From positions 1 through 13,660 of the forward strand of contig PRDV01000047.1 in assembly GCA_003174035.1 (NCBI GenBank): a DNA stretch of 13,660 nucleotides, written 5' to 3'. Position 1 is the first letter of the stretch, and each line of letters begins with the position of its first letter. The position numbers and the translations under genes are program-made. Origin of the DNA: Candidatus Babelota bacterium. GTDB lineage: Bacteria > Babelota > Babeliae > Babelales > Babelaceae. Of the stretch, positions 7,401 through 13,660 are shown piece by piece. Below the pieces are notes generated by a model. The model worked only from the letters and a program-made list of their open reading frames with translations. It did not search any database and had not been told where the DNA came from.

Positions 7401-9708
7401 AGATTGGGCAATTGAACATAGTGATAGAGAGGTAATTGCTCTCTTATTAGAGGCTGATCGCAAGCAGAGAGGAACTGCTATACAAGACGTAGGGTATATG
7501 TATCGCGCACTAGAACAGTCAAATAGAGAAGTAGTACAGGATCTGCTGGCCGCTGGTTTCGATCCCAATATCAAAGGTCCCGATGGCTGGCATCCATTAA
7601 TTTGGAAAGCGCACCATGATAAAGAGATAGTAAAGCTTTTGTTAACAAAGATAGTTGATAGTAATTTTAAGAATAGCGTAGGGGAAACTTTGTTACATTG
7701 GGCAGTAATAAAAAATGATAAAGCATTGGTTGAACTTTTGTTTAAACAGGGGGCACGGGCTACGGTTACTAATGATCAAGGGGATACGCCTCTCCATTAT
7801 GCTGCAAAAAGTGACGCAAGCATGCTTGAGATGCTTTTGAATGGGGGTTCGGCTATCAATGCAAAGAATCGTAAGGGCGAAACGCCTCTTATTATTGCTC
7901 TAGAAGAGCACAATGGAGATGCAGTGCATTTGTTACTCAAGCATGGAGCTGATCCAAATATGGTTAGTGCACACAAACTTTCTGCATTGCATATTGCTAT
8001 CCTTAAGGGTGATAAAGATAGTATCAAGCTGTTATTAGAAAATAGGGCAAACGTAAATATTGATTTTGCTAATGGTGATACGGGACTACATAGGGTTGTG
8101 ATGCTTGGGGACGCAGAAATCGTAAAATTGTTTTTGCAAGCGGGTGCTTCAGTAAACGAAAGAAATAATAAAGACGGCACATCGCCCCTTCAAATAGCTA
8201 TAGAACAAGAAAATGCGGATATTGTTCAGCTTTTACTAGCGCACAATGCAGATCGTGACATTGCAGTGGGAACAGTATGGGATCGATTTGAGAATCGAAA
8301 GAAAACGTTACTAGATGTGGCAGCAATAAAAGGGAATAAAGCTATTATAGAATTATTGTTATCAACTCAGGAAGTTAAGAGGTGGAATGAGCTTCGCACT
8401 GTCTTATTTTGGGGCATTGATACAAAAAATCTTGATATAATTGAATTTGTGCTTGAACGTGCAGATATCGAAAAGTTTTGGTATGGGCCAGATAAGGTGC
8501 CAGCAATTGCTCTGGCGGTTTCTGATTTTAAGGTCTTTGAATTCCTTATTTCCAAGGGAATAAATGTCAATCAAAAGAGTAAAAATGGTTGGACGGCTTT
8601 TGTGCTAGCAGCTGTTGCGGGTTCTACTGAAACGATCGATCTTCTTTTTGCTAAGGGGGCAGATATTCATGCAACCATTATTGAGCAAGGAATAGCGTTT
8701 AACGCGCTAGATCTTATAGCTCTTGCCAAAAATGATCTGCCAAAAGATATTATTGGCGCACGAAAAAAAGTTATTCGTAAACTTCTTCTTTTAGGTCTTG
8801 ATACAAAATTCCCGATCATGGGAACTGCTTCAAAATTGGTATGGGCAATGCAAGAAAGTTACACTGATGCTGTAAGTGCGCTATTGGCAAGGGGAGAAGA
8901 CACAGAAATTCTGGTGGATGGGTTTACGCCATTACAATTGGCGGTTGCAAATAACAATAAAGAAGTGGCAGAACTTCTCATACAAGCTGGAGCTAATACC
9001 AATGGCCGCGGGAAAGATGGGGTTGTTGCGCTTCATTTTGCTGCTGCACTGGAAGATTCTTATATGCTGGAGTTATTGTTGTCGCATGGTGCTAGTCCGA
9101 ATGTTCGGGATAAAGTCGACGTACTTTCTGCTTTGCAATTTGCTGCTAAATCCGGTAAAGTCAAAAACATGGAAATTTTGCTTGCCTGTGGAGCAAAAAT
9201 TGATCATTTTAATGCGTTGCTGCATCTTGCTGTCGAGAACAACCGTATTGAGGTAGTAAAGTTTTTGCTAAATCGAGGAGCTAATATCAATGCAAGAGAT
9301 ACGATGGTGGGAATGTCAGTGTTGCACAAGGCTGTTGAAGCAAATTATAGACTTATGACTGAATTTCTTTTATCGAATGGTGCAAATATACATAGTAAGA
9401 ACAATCTTGGCGAAACTGCTCTGCATATAGCAGCCATAAAGGCGCATATTGATATAATAGAGCTTCTGCTGTCTCAAGGAGCAGATATACAAGCGCGAAC
9501 CATTGATGGATGGTTTGGGGGCGGTGAAACGCCGCTTCATTATGCTGCGTCGGCGGATCGAGTTAAAGTTGTTCAGTATTTGATTTCCCAAGGCGCTGAT
9601 GCTCACGCAATAACAACGCAGGGATGGGTTCTTGGTGGCAAAACAGCTCTAGATGTTGCCACAGGAAGTGCAAAAAATTACTTGATGCTCAAGGAGGAAA
9701 AGAAATGA
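4444..9708 (+). CDS. Giant exported ankyrin-repeat protein (gene C)
   Basis: The product has 1754 residues, roughly 190 kDa. Residues 1-20 form a signal peptide ending in the Ala-His-Ala signal peptidase I pattern, before Met21-Glu22. A linker leads to about five canonical repeats (about 65-215), then a degenerate helical stretch (about 215-498) with few recognisable repeats. About 37 further repeats run from about 499 to the end, many with the TPLHxAA turn and GADxNA loop. Some repeats carry inserts: a Trp-containing one near 4820 and one of about 25 residues near 6420-6500. The last two repeats and cap match gene B. Ankyrin arrays this long form superhelical binding surfaces; no catalytic motif is visible, so scaffold or adhesion-like binding outside the membrane is the most that can be inferred. 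It follows gene B by 58 bases and overlaps gene D by 4 bases (ATGA), so its translation is probably coupled to that of the protease gene. The reading frame is intact throughout. Confidence 0.92.
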   Translation: MNFMIRWAIVFACSSFNAHAMELSLTGPMPLGLPRVVNVTTSRTLDMATIKQACLTEQTSHNCLLMLAAQYGFIDGVEETIRNGALLTLRDEKDRTALHLAARFGRQNIVALLLQRGVAVDIRRNYSLFWGTGITPLHEAVHGGHDTVVALLIAQGASINAKTEKGMTPLLIAVKRKWADIARILLEKGADLTLKDADGRDALAWALMRGESLCLDLLFARIDEAVLIKRIESYVTTNKISAGKMLTLLELAVKHWYKKFGNFLLQKSYEFFAVEDRHLLIPFALRTGNKEILKKLFLDEDLVEALVRTGNGDSLLARVRLSKIAPEKGWKDIVALLNSGNREIIDLFLNKSSRGDLLLKEAIETGKTKEAQLLLSLEKVHLENVVAPAYWRYETFVLDKLYQKIAGIKNTITLLKRLDSINQFKTYFAQKFLGGNLRRAALGTLAHHVRAHATKDILTALQSTNPAYTDVVLVGWAGLAKNSDILDGLLPSPADLSKNGAAYQTLCLAALQGNTDLVKLLIEQETVNASKKDDGFLALYAAALSGKSELFQLIMNKLVDARILVGDKGVKVLCAATFAGNTQTVGSLLSLQCCMQVPGDSLTPLHAAVLGGNFDIVAMLLAKKVDVSAKIKYGITALHVAAFAGNQKLVEKLCYHDADVLCSADLGFAVYQSPLGVCESGMDMFGKTDKGFTVLHAALLSGNRQLVEFLLAKYFAVAIRHDRGSIALAILLNDKEMVRFLIEKNVDVTKPLVYDLTGLHLAALFGDRDLVGLLLDKGAQLNAVFDLDRLVNVTALHCAALVGNQGVVELLLEKGAVVSDGVLHAAAFGGNKEMFHFLLSKGAPLETPLDQKAATLLEIAAGGGNSDIVQFLLERDALRTSGPHPALLWATRINNREMVERLLARGASLAMKGVDGRSALFVAAEHGHKELFDFYRGQGAVFDGETWDRLTLLHAAVMGGNKEIVRAVLAQGVESNARDGEQKTPLDWAIEHSDREVIALLLEADRKQRGTAIQDVGYMYRALEQSNREVVQDLLAAGFDPNIKGPDGWHPLIWKAHHDKEIVKLLLTKIVDSNFKNSVGETLLHWAVIKNDKALVELLFKQGARATVTNDQGDTPLHYAAKSDASMLEMLLNGGSAINAKNRKGETPLIIALEEHNGDAVHLLLKHGADPNMVSAHKLSALHIAILKGDKDSIKLLLENRANVNIDFANGDTGLHRVVMLGDAEIVKLFLQAGASVNERNNKDGTSPLQIAIEQENADIVQLLLAHNADRDIAVGTVWDRFENRKKTLLDVAAIKGNKAIIELLLSTQEVKRWNELRTVLFWGIDTKNLDIIEFVLERADIEKFWYGPDKVPAIALAVSDFKVFEFLISKGINVNQKSKNGWTAFVLAAVAGSTETIDLLFAKGADIHATIIEQGIAFNALDLIALAKNDLPKDIIGARKKVIRKLLLLGLDTKFPIMGTASKLVWAMQESYTDAVSALLARGEDTEILVDGFTPLQLAVANNNKEVAELLIQAGANTNGRGKDGVVALHFAAALEDSYMLELLLSHGASPNVRDKVDVLSALQFAAKSGKVKNMEILLACGAKIDHFNALLHLAVENNRIEVVKFLLNRGANINARDTMVGMSVLHKAVEANYRLMTEFLLSNGANIHSKNNLGETALHIAAIKAHIDIIELLLSQGADIQARTIDGWFGGGETPLHYAASADRVKVVQYLISQGADAHAITTQGWVLGGKTALDVATGSAKNYLMLKEEKK
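6499..6522. repeat. Perfect 9-bp inverted repeat within gene C
   Basis: GGTAAAACC (6499-6507) pairs with GGTTTTACC (6514-6522) around the 6-base loop GATAAA. It lies inside the coding sequence, next to a repeat carrying a long insert. One such stem is roughly what chance would give in a window this size, so no function is claimed. Confidence 0.45.
6576..6591. repeat. Perfect 16-bp palindrome within gene C
   Basis: GGCAAAGTACTTTGCC is its own reverse complement. It lies 53 bases after the inverted repeat at 6499-6522, inside gene C. It could bind a dimeric protein or be coincidental; nothing around it resembles a promoter. Confidence 0.45.
9496..9684 (+). repeat. C-terminal Trp-Gly-Gly ankyrin cap module, copy 2 (gene C)
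   Basis: This segment codes for the last 63 aligned residues of gene C: a repeat with IDGWFGGGETPLHYAA and the half-repeat cap with QGWVLGGKTALDVATG. It is the same length as the gene B copy at 4152-4340, with no gaps in the protein alignment. It ends eight codons before the stop. Confidence 0.8.
9691..9697 (+). promoter_or_regulatory. Strong ribosome binding site for the protease-ankyrin gene D
   Basis: AAGGAGG, the most complete Shine-Dalgarno site in the window, lies inside the end of gene C, 7 bases before the ATG at 9705. This spacing favours 9705 over the in-frame ATG at 9711. The site lets gene D start independently as well as by coupling. Confidence 0.88.
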
Positions 9709-12700
9709 ATATGCGGTATGTTTTTTGCTTGCTTATGGCGAGCTTATGCTCTCTTGCACAAGCGCAGTATGTCTCAAAAAGTCTCATCGACTCTGTTGAG
9801 TTTGTGCAGGGCGAGTTGAAATTAGAGCGGGAAGATGAGATTCATTTTACCATGCCCCGACAGCCATCAATTGCACCAGAGCAAAAGGTTTTGGTGTATG
9901 ATGAGGAGCCTGGGCGTTTTCCTGAGGAATTGCTCTTGATGCGTGCGCTACCTGGGCAAGACGGTCGCGTACGGATTGTAGATACAACAAAATGGCCCTA
10001 TCGATTTTTTTGTCAGCTAGGTCTCAGGTTTGATTCGGGGTTGTATCAAGGTTCGGGGGTTTTGATTGGGCCACACCATATATTAACATGTGCCCATAAT
10101 GTGTACAACAGTGAGAGAAAGGAGTGGGTTAAGAGTGTTAAAGCCTATTGTGCGCTTAACGATAGTCAAGCACCCTTTGGAGAAGTATACGGTGTAAAGG
10201 TATATGCGGATAAAAGGTACATTGAAGGTGATGATAAAAAATTTGATTTAGCGCTTATTGTGATTAACCAATCTATAGGAAATAAGCTGGGTTGGAGCGG
10301 ATTGATGTTCTTGCCGCATGCTCTAGTTGTGAAAGAGAAAATTTCACTCACTGGTTATCCAGGAGATAAGGGTGGTAAGCAACTATGGAGTATGACCCAC
10401 CAAGTAAAGGCAGCAGACGATGATAATTTTTTTTATGATATAGATACGATGCCTGGTCAAAGTGGGAGTCCAATTTGGTATGAAAGATTCAAAAATCCCT
10501 ATGTTATTGGTATTCATACCCATGGAGAAGGTCCAGTTGGTACAGGTAATTCTGGGGTTCGGTTATCGCTTTCTAAATTACACATGATTTGTGAAAAATG
10601 GGTAGCGGAAACGCTTGCCTATAAGTATCCTTTATTGCCATCTATAGCAACTAATAATGATTATGCAGCTGCGTTGTGTGAGCAAGGCTATCGGTATTTT
10701 TATGGTCATGAAGTAACCCAGGACTACAAGTCTGCCTTTGAATTTTTTAAAAAGGCTGCAGAGCTCGGCAATACGAGTGCACAGTATATGGTGGGCGTCT
10801 GCTATCGTTTTGGTAGGGGGACAAACGTAGACTATGTGCAAGCAAGAGAGTGCTGTACTAAAGCCCTACTCAAAGGTGAGCCTGTTGATGCTGAGGGCAA
10901 AACACCCTTGCATTGGGCTACGATGTATGGGGATTTGGAGATTGTGCTTTATAGCATAGAAGGTCATGCGCAAAGGGAAGCGCGCACAAAAGAAGGCCGG
11001 ACGCCGCTTCACTTAGCCATCGTTAAGGGCCATATACCTGTGATGAAATATCTAATTCAAGATGCGGAGGTTGATAAAGAAGCAACGGATAGCGATGGTC
11101 GTTCTCCGCTGCACTTAGCGTGTATGTATGGTGTGAAAAAGCAGGTTACCTATCTGGTAGGAAAAAAAGTTAACAAAGAAGCGAGAGATAAAGATGGCCG
11201 AACACCACTGCATTTAGCGAGTATCCAAGGTTCGACTAAAATCATAGATTATTTGATAAAACAGGTTAAGAAAGAAGCGTATATTGAAAGTACGGACAAA
11301 AGTGGTTGTACAGCACTTCATCTTTCTTGCATGCAGGGGTGTCTAGAGGCCGTTAAACTTCTTTTAAAATTGGGTGGCGATAAAGAAGCGTTTAATAATG
11401 AGCGCCAAACACCGTTGCAGCTTGCAGCACAATGCGGTCATAAAGAAGTAGTGCATTATCTTGTAGGCAGCGGCTGCAAAAAAAATACTCAAGATATCTA
11501 TGGTAACACAGCTCTACATTTAGCCGTGTTAGGTGGGAATCTTGAAATAGTTGAGTATCTTATGCAAAATGGTTTTGATAAAGATATATGCACAGATGCA
11601 CGTACACGTAATACAGCGCTCCATATAGCGAGTGCCAATGGGAGAATAGATATTGTTCGATGCTTAGTAGCGGCAGGTGCTCAAACCTATGTTAAGAATG
11701 CACAACAAAAAATGGCTGTCCATATGGCAGTCGACAAGAACCATAGTACACTTGTAGATTTTTTGCTCAACGTTACTGATGCTAGTGGCAGAACACTGTT
11801 GCATAAAGCCTGCTTGGACGATGACATAGAGCTAGCAGAATATTTCCTTAAAAATAAGGCCCCGATAGATACTAAAGATAAAGAGGGTAAAACTCCATTA
11901 CATGTGGCCACACTCGCGGGAAAAAAGAAGGCGATTGTACTGCTTATCCGTTATGGCGCATCATTGCAAGAAAAAGATAGTAAAGGTGCCACCCCATTAG
12001 ATTCGGCTTCAGATAAAGAATGTAAAAAAATTATAAGAGAAGCTTTTGAGGCCGAGTGGAATCAGCATGATGCGTTATTCGCCGCAGTGAGGTATGGAAA
12101 AATTGATGATGTTAGGCTACACCTTAAAGATGACAATAAGCATATTGTTGATGAGAATGGACGCACATTGCTTCATGTTGCGTGTCTTTCAGGTAATAGC
12201 GAGATGGTTTCATTTCTTCTTGAGAAGAATGTCAATCCGAATCTCCCTGATGAAGCGGGGTATACTCCTCTTCATATTGCCTGCAGATATGGCAAGGTAT
12301 CATTGGTAAAAATGCTTCTTGAAAGAGGAGCCGATCCCATAGTATTTGACAATAATCATTGGAGCCCACTCCATTGGGCACTGAGAACCGGGAGAGCTGA
12401 TATGCTAGCTTTCTTGCCCAAGAAATATGATGATGTGGTTGAAGATTTGGTTCCTCCTCACCAAGCAGACAGGCAAAAGTGGACTTCGCTTCACTATTGG
12501 GTCGGTTGTAAAGCCCCACGTGACGTCATTGAAGATTTAGTAAAAGCTGGGTCGGATGTTAATGCGTCTGATGAAGAAGGGACTACGCCATTACATGTAG
12601 GAGCATGCGTTGGTAATGTGGAAGCAGTTAAATGTCTTATTGCTAATGGTGCTCAGATAGATGAGCTTGATAATAGGGGGCTGACCCCACTTTTTGTAGC

Positions 12701-13660
12701 GGCAAAAAATGGATTTTTACCGATTATAGCGGTTCTTTTGGGTAACAATGCAAATACAAACATTCGAGATGATCAGGGACGCACGCTACTGCATTCTGCA
12801 GCATTCTATGGACAAGCGCCAGTTGTTAATTTTTTTAGGCCGGTCAAATCGGATAAAGAAGTCATTGATAATGCTGGTTGCACGCCATTGCATTTGGCAA
12901 GTAAAGAGGGGCATGTTGCTGTGGTTGATCATTTAGTTTCCGTTGGTGCTGATATGAGGGCAGTTTCTAAAAATGGCTATAGGCCGATTCATTGGGCGGT
13001 GCAATCGGGTTGGCTACCGGTTGTTGAATTTTTAAGCAAGAAGGGCGAAAAAGAGGCAAGAGATAGCGCCGGTAGAACACCTTTGCATAGTGCTGCGATG
13101 CCGGGTCACAAAGCCATAATCGACTATTTACTCAAAAATACTACAACACTCGAGGCGAAAGATAAAAATGGAGCAACGCCTCTGCTTCTTGCCTGTGCAA
13201 AAGGGCGGAAGGATATAGTCGAATATTTACTGGAGAAGGGAGCCAACAAAAGAATCATAGATAATGATGGGCGAAATATGCTTCACTGGGCAAGCATTGC
13301 TGGTCAGACAGAGCTTGTTGATTATTTGATAAAGAATGGTTTTGATGTTGAAGTGCGGGATAAAAAAGGGCGCACGTGCTTGCATTATGCAGCATTGCAT
13401 GCGCGAGGGGATACGGTTAAGTTTTTACTGAAAAATGCAGCACATAAAGAAACGATGGATGTAAATCAGGAAACAGCACTACACTTTGCTGCATCTGGGG
13501 GCAGGGTTGTCGACTTCCAAAGGGGAGAGCAGGAGGTTATCGTAGATAGTTTGGTACAAGCCGGTGCGGCAATAGATGCGAAGAATAAACGTGGTAGAAT
13601 GGCTTTGCATGCGGCATGTATGATGGGAAAAGTGCTGCGGGTTGATTATTTGATCAAAAA
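9705..13660 (+). CDS. Exported V8/trypsin-like serine protease fused to SEL1 and ankyrin repeats (gene D), 3' end outside the window
   Basis: I translated this frame by hand: 1318 codons without a stop up to the window edge. Residues 1-20 are a signal peptide ending Ala-Gln-Ala. Residues of about 21-95 look like a propeptide or linker. Residues of about 95-300 are a chymotrypsin-fold protease of the S1B/glutamyl endopeptidase type, with His131 in ILTCAHNVY, Asp181 in KFDLALI and Ser253 in GQSGSPIW, all present. His271 in VIGIHTHG sits where the S1-pocket histidine of V8-type enzymes lies, so cleavage after Glu is possible. A SEL1-like segment spans about 320-391 (FEFFKKAAELGNTSAQYMVG, GRG). 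From about 392 there are at least 28 ankyrin repeats, many with a DKEA loop where DVNA is more usual. A new N-cap-like repeat near residue 790 suggests two joined arrays. Repeat 27 (near 13500) has an insert of about 10 residues. The protease fold and triad are secure; substrate and host role are inference. Confidence 0.93.
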   Translation, partial: MNMRYVFCLLMASLCSLAQAQYVSKSLIDSVEFVQGELKLEREDEIHFTMPRQPSIAPEQKVLVYDEEPGRFPEELLLMRALPGQDGRVRIVDTTKWPYRFFCQLGLRFDSGLYQGSGVLIGPHHILTCAHNVYNSERKEWVKSVKAYCALNDSQAPFGEVYGVKVYADKRYIEGDDKKFDLALIVINQSIGNKLGWSGLMFLPHALVVKEKISLTGYPGDKGGKQLWSMTHQVKAADDDNFFYDIDTMPGQSGSPIWYERFKNPYVIGIHTHGEGPVGTGNSGVRLSLSKLHMICEKWVAETLAYKYPLLPSIATNNDYAAALCEQGYRYFYGHEVTQDYKSAFEFFKKAAELGNTSAQYMVGVCYRFGRGTNVDYVQARECCTKALLKGEPVDAEGKTPLHWATMYGDLEIVLYSIEGHAQREARTKEGRTPLHLAIVKGHIPVMKYLIQDAEVDKEATDSDGRSPLHLACMYGVKKQVTYLVGKKVNKEARDKDGRTPLHLASIQGSTKIIDYLIKQVKKEAYIESTDKSGCTALHLSCMQGCLEAVKLLLKLGGDKEAFNNERQTPLQLAAQCGHKEVVHYLVGSGCKKNTQDIYGNTALHLAVLGGNLEIVEYLMQNGFDKDICTDARTRNTALHIASANGRIDIVRCLVAAGAQTYVKNAQQKMAVHMAVDKNHSTLVDFLLNVTDASGRTLLHKACLDDDIELAEYFLKNKAPIDTKDKEGKTPLHVATLAGKKKAIVLLIRYGASLQEKDSKGATPLDSASDKECKKIIREAFEAEWNQHDALFAAVRYGKIDDVRLHLKDDNKHIVDENGRTLLHVACLSGNSEMVSFLLEKNVNPNLPDEAGYTPLHIACRYGKVSLVKMLLERGADPIVFDNNHWSPLHWALRTGRADMLAFLPKKYDDVVEDLVPPHQADRQKWTSLHYWVGCKAPRDVIEDLVKAGSDVNASDEEGTTPLHVGACVGNVEAVKCLIANGAQIDELDNRGLTPLFVAAKNGFLPIIAVLLGNNANTNIRDDQGRTLLHSAAFYGQAPVVNFFRPVKSDKEVIDNAGCTPLHLASKEGHVAVVDHLVSVGADMRAVSKNGYRPIHWAVQSGWLPVVEFLSKKGEKEARDSAGRTPLHSAAMPGHKAIIDYLLKNTTTLEAKDKNGATPLLLACAKGRKDIVEYLLEKGANKRIIDNDGRNMLHWASIAGQTELVDYLIKNGFDVEVRDKKGRTCLHYAALHARGDTVKFLLKNAAHKETMDVNQETALHFAASGGRVVDFQRGEQEVIVDSLVQAGAAIDAKNKRGRMALHAACMMGKVLRVDYLIK

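Noticed and set aside
8876..9256. Open frame of 126 codons on the + strand in another frame inside gene C
   Set aside because: It lies wholly within the ankyrin-coding frame and its product is Trp/Leu/Cys-rich without domain character. The same holds for smaller ones near 12094 and 12748 inside gene D.
9705..13660. Tandem repeats as a CRISPR array or DNA minisatellite
   Set aside because: The roughly 99-base period is a protein-level ankyrin repeat; the DNA copies differ too much and there are no identical direct repeats with spacers.
1194..13660. Eukaryotic origin because of the ankyrin content
   Set aside because: Uninterrupted frames, Shine-Dalgarno sites, an ATGA overlap and bacterial signal peptides all point to bacterial genes. 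Ancient acquisition of the repeat type cannot be judged here.

Overview
The window holds an intact 3' portion of an IscB-type RNA-guided nuclease gene (1-1113), the probable right-end hairpin of its IS200/IS605-like element (1114-1155), and then four large, co-directional ankyrin-repeat genes that fill the rest of the window (1194-13660). Everything is on the + strand. No stretch longer than about 80 bases lacks a gene, and I see no tRNA, rRNA, CRISPR array or convincing terminator.

Organism: this is bacterial DNA. It has Shine-Dalgarno sites at sensible spacing before all four ankyrin genes, an ATGA stop/start overlap, no introns and moderately AT-rich composition. All four ankyrin proteins begin with a Sec-type signal peptide, and in three of them the predicted cleavage falls just before Met-Glu. 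Strings of exported ankyrin, SEL1 and TPR proteins are typical of bacteria living in or on protists. The style reminds me of Candidatus Dependentiae (TM6/Babeliae), but that is inference; Amoebophilus-, Legionella- or Rickettsiales-like bacteria are alternatives.

Layout: (1) iscB, open at the left edge, with its RuvC and HNH residues visible but the N-terminal PLMP segment not in the window. (2) GC-rich nested hairpins directly after the iscB stop. (3) Gene A, 1194-2873: signal peptide, TPR/SEL1-like helices, about 10 ankyrin repeats and an acidic tail. (4) Gene B, 2925-4385: signal peptide and about 12 repeats, several of them degenerate. (5) Gene C, 4444-9708: a 1754-residue protein with about 42 recognisable repeats, a degenerate central segment, and a C-terminus paralogous to gene B. 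(6) Gene D, 9705 to beyond 13660: signal peptide, a V8/trypsin-like serine protease with a complete catalytic triad, a SEL1 segment and at least 28 ankyrin repeats. Gene D has no stop in the window, so a caller that requires a stop codon would miss it.

How they may work together: gaps of 51 and 58 bases and a 4-base overlap suggest one transcription unit making a set of exported ankyrin scaffolds, with a protease carried on the last one. An effector or surface-binding role towards a host is plausible but rests on family context, not on direct evidence here. The nuclease element probably landed just upstream of the cluster, and its right end lies within about 40 bases of the first ankyrin start codon.
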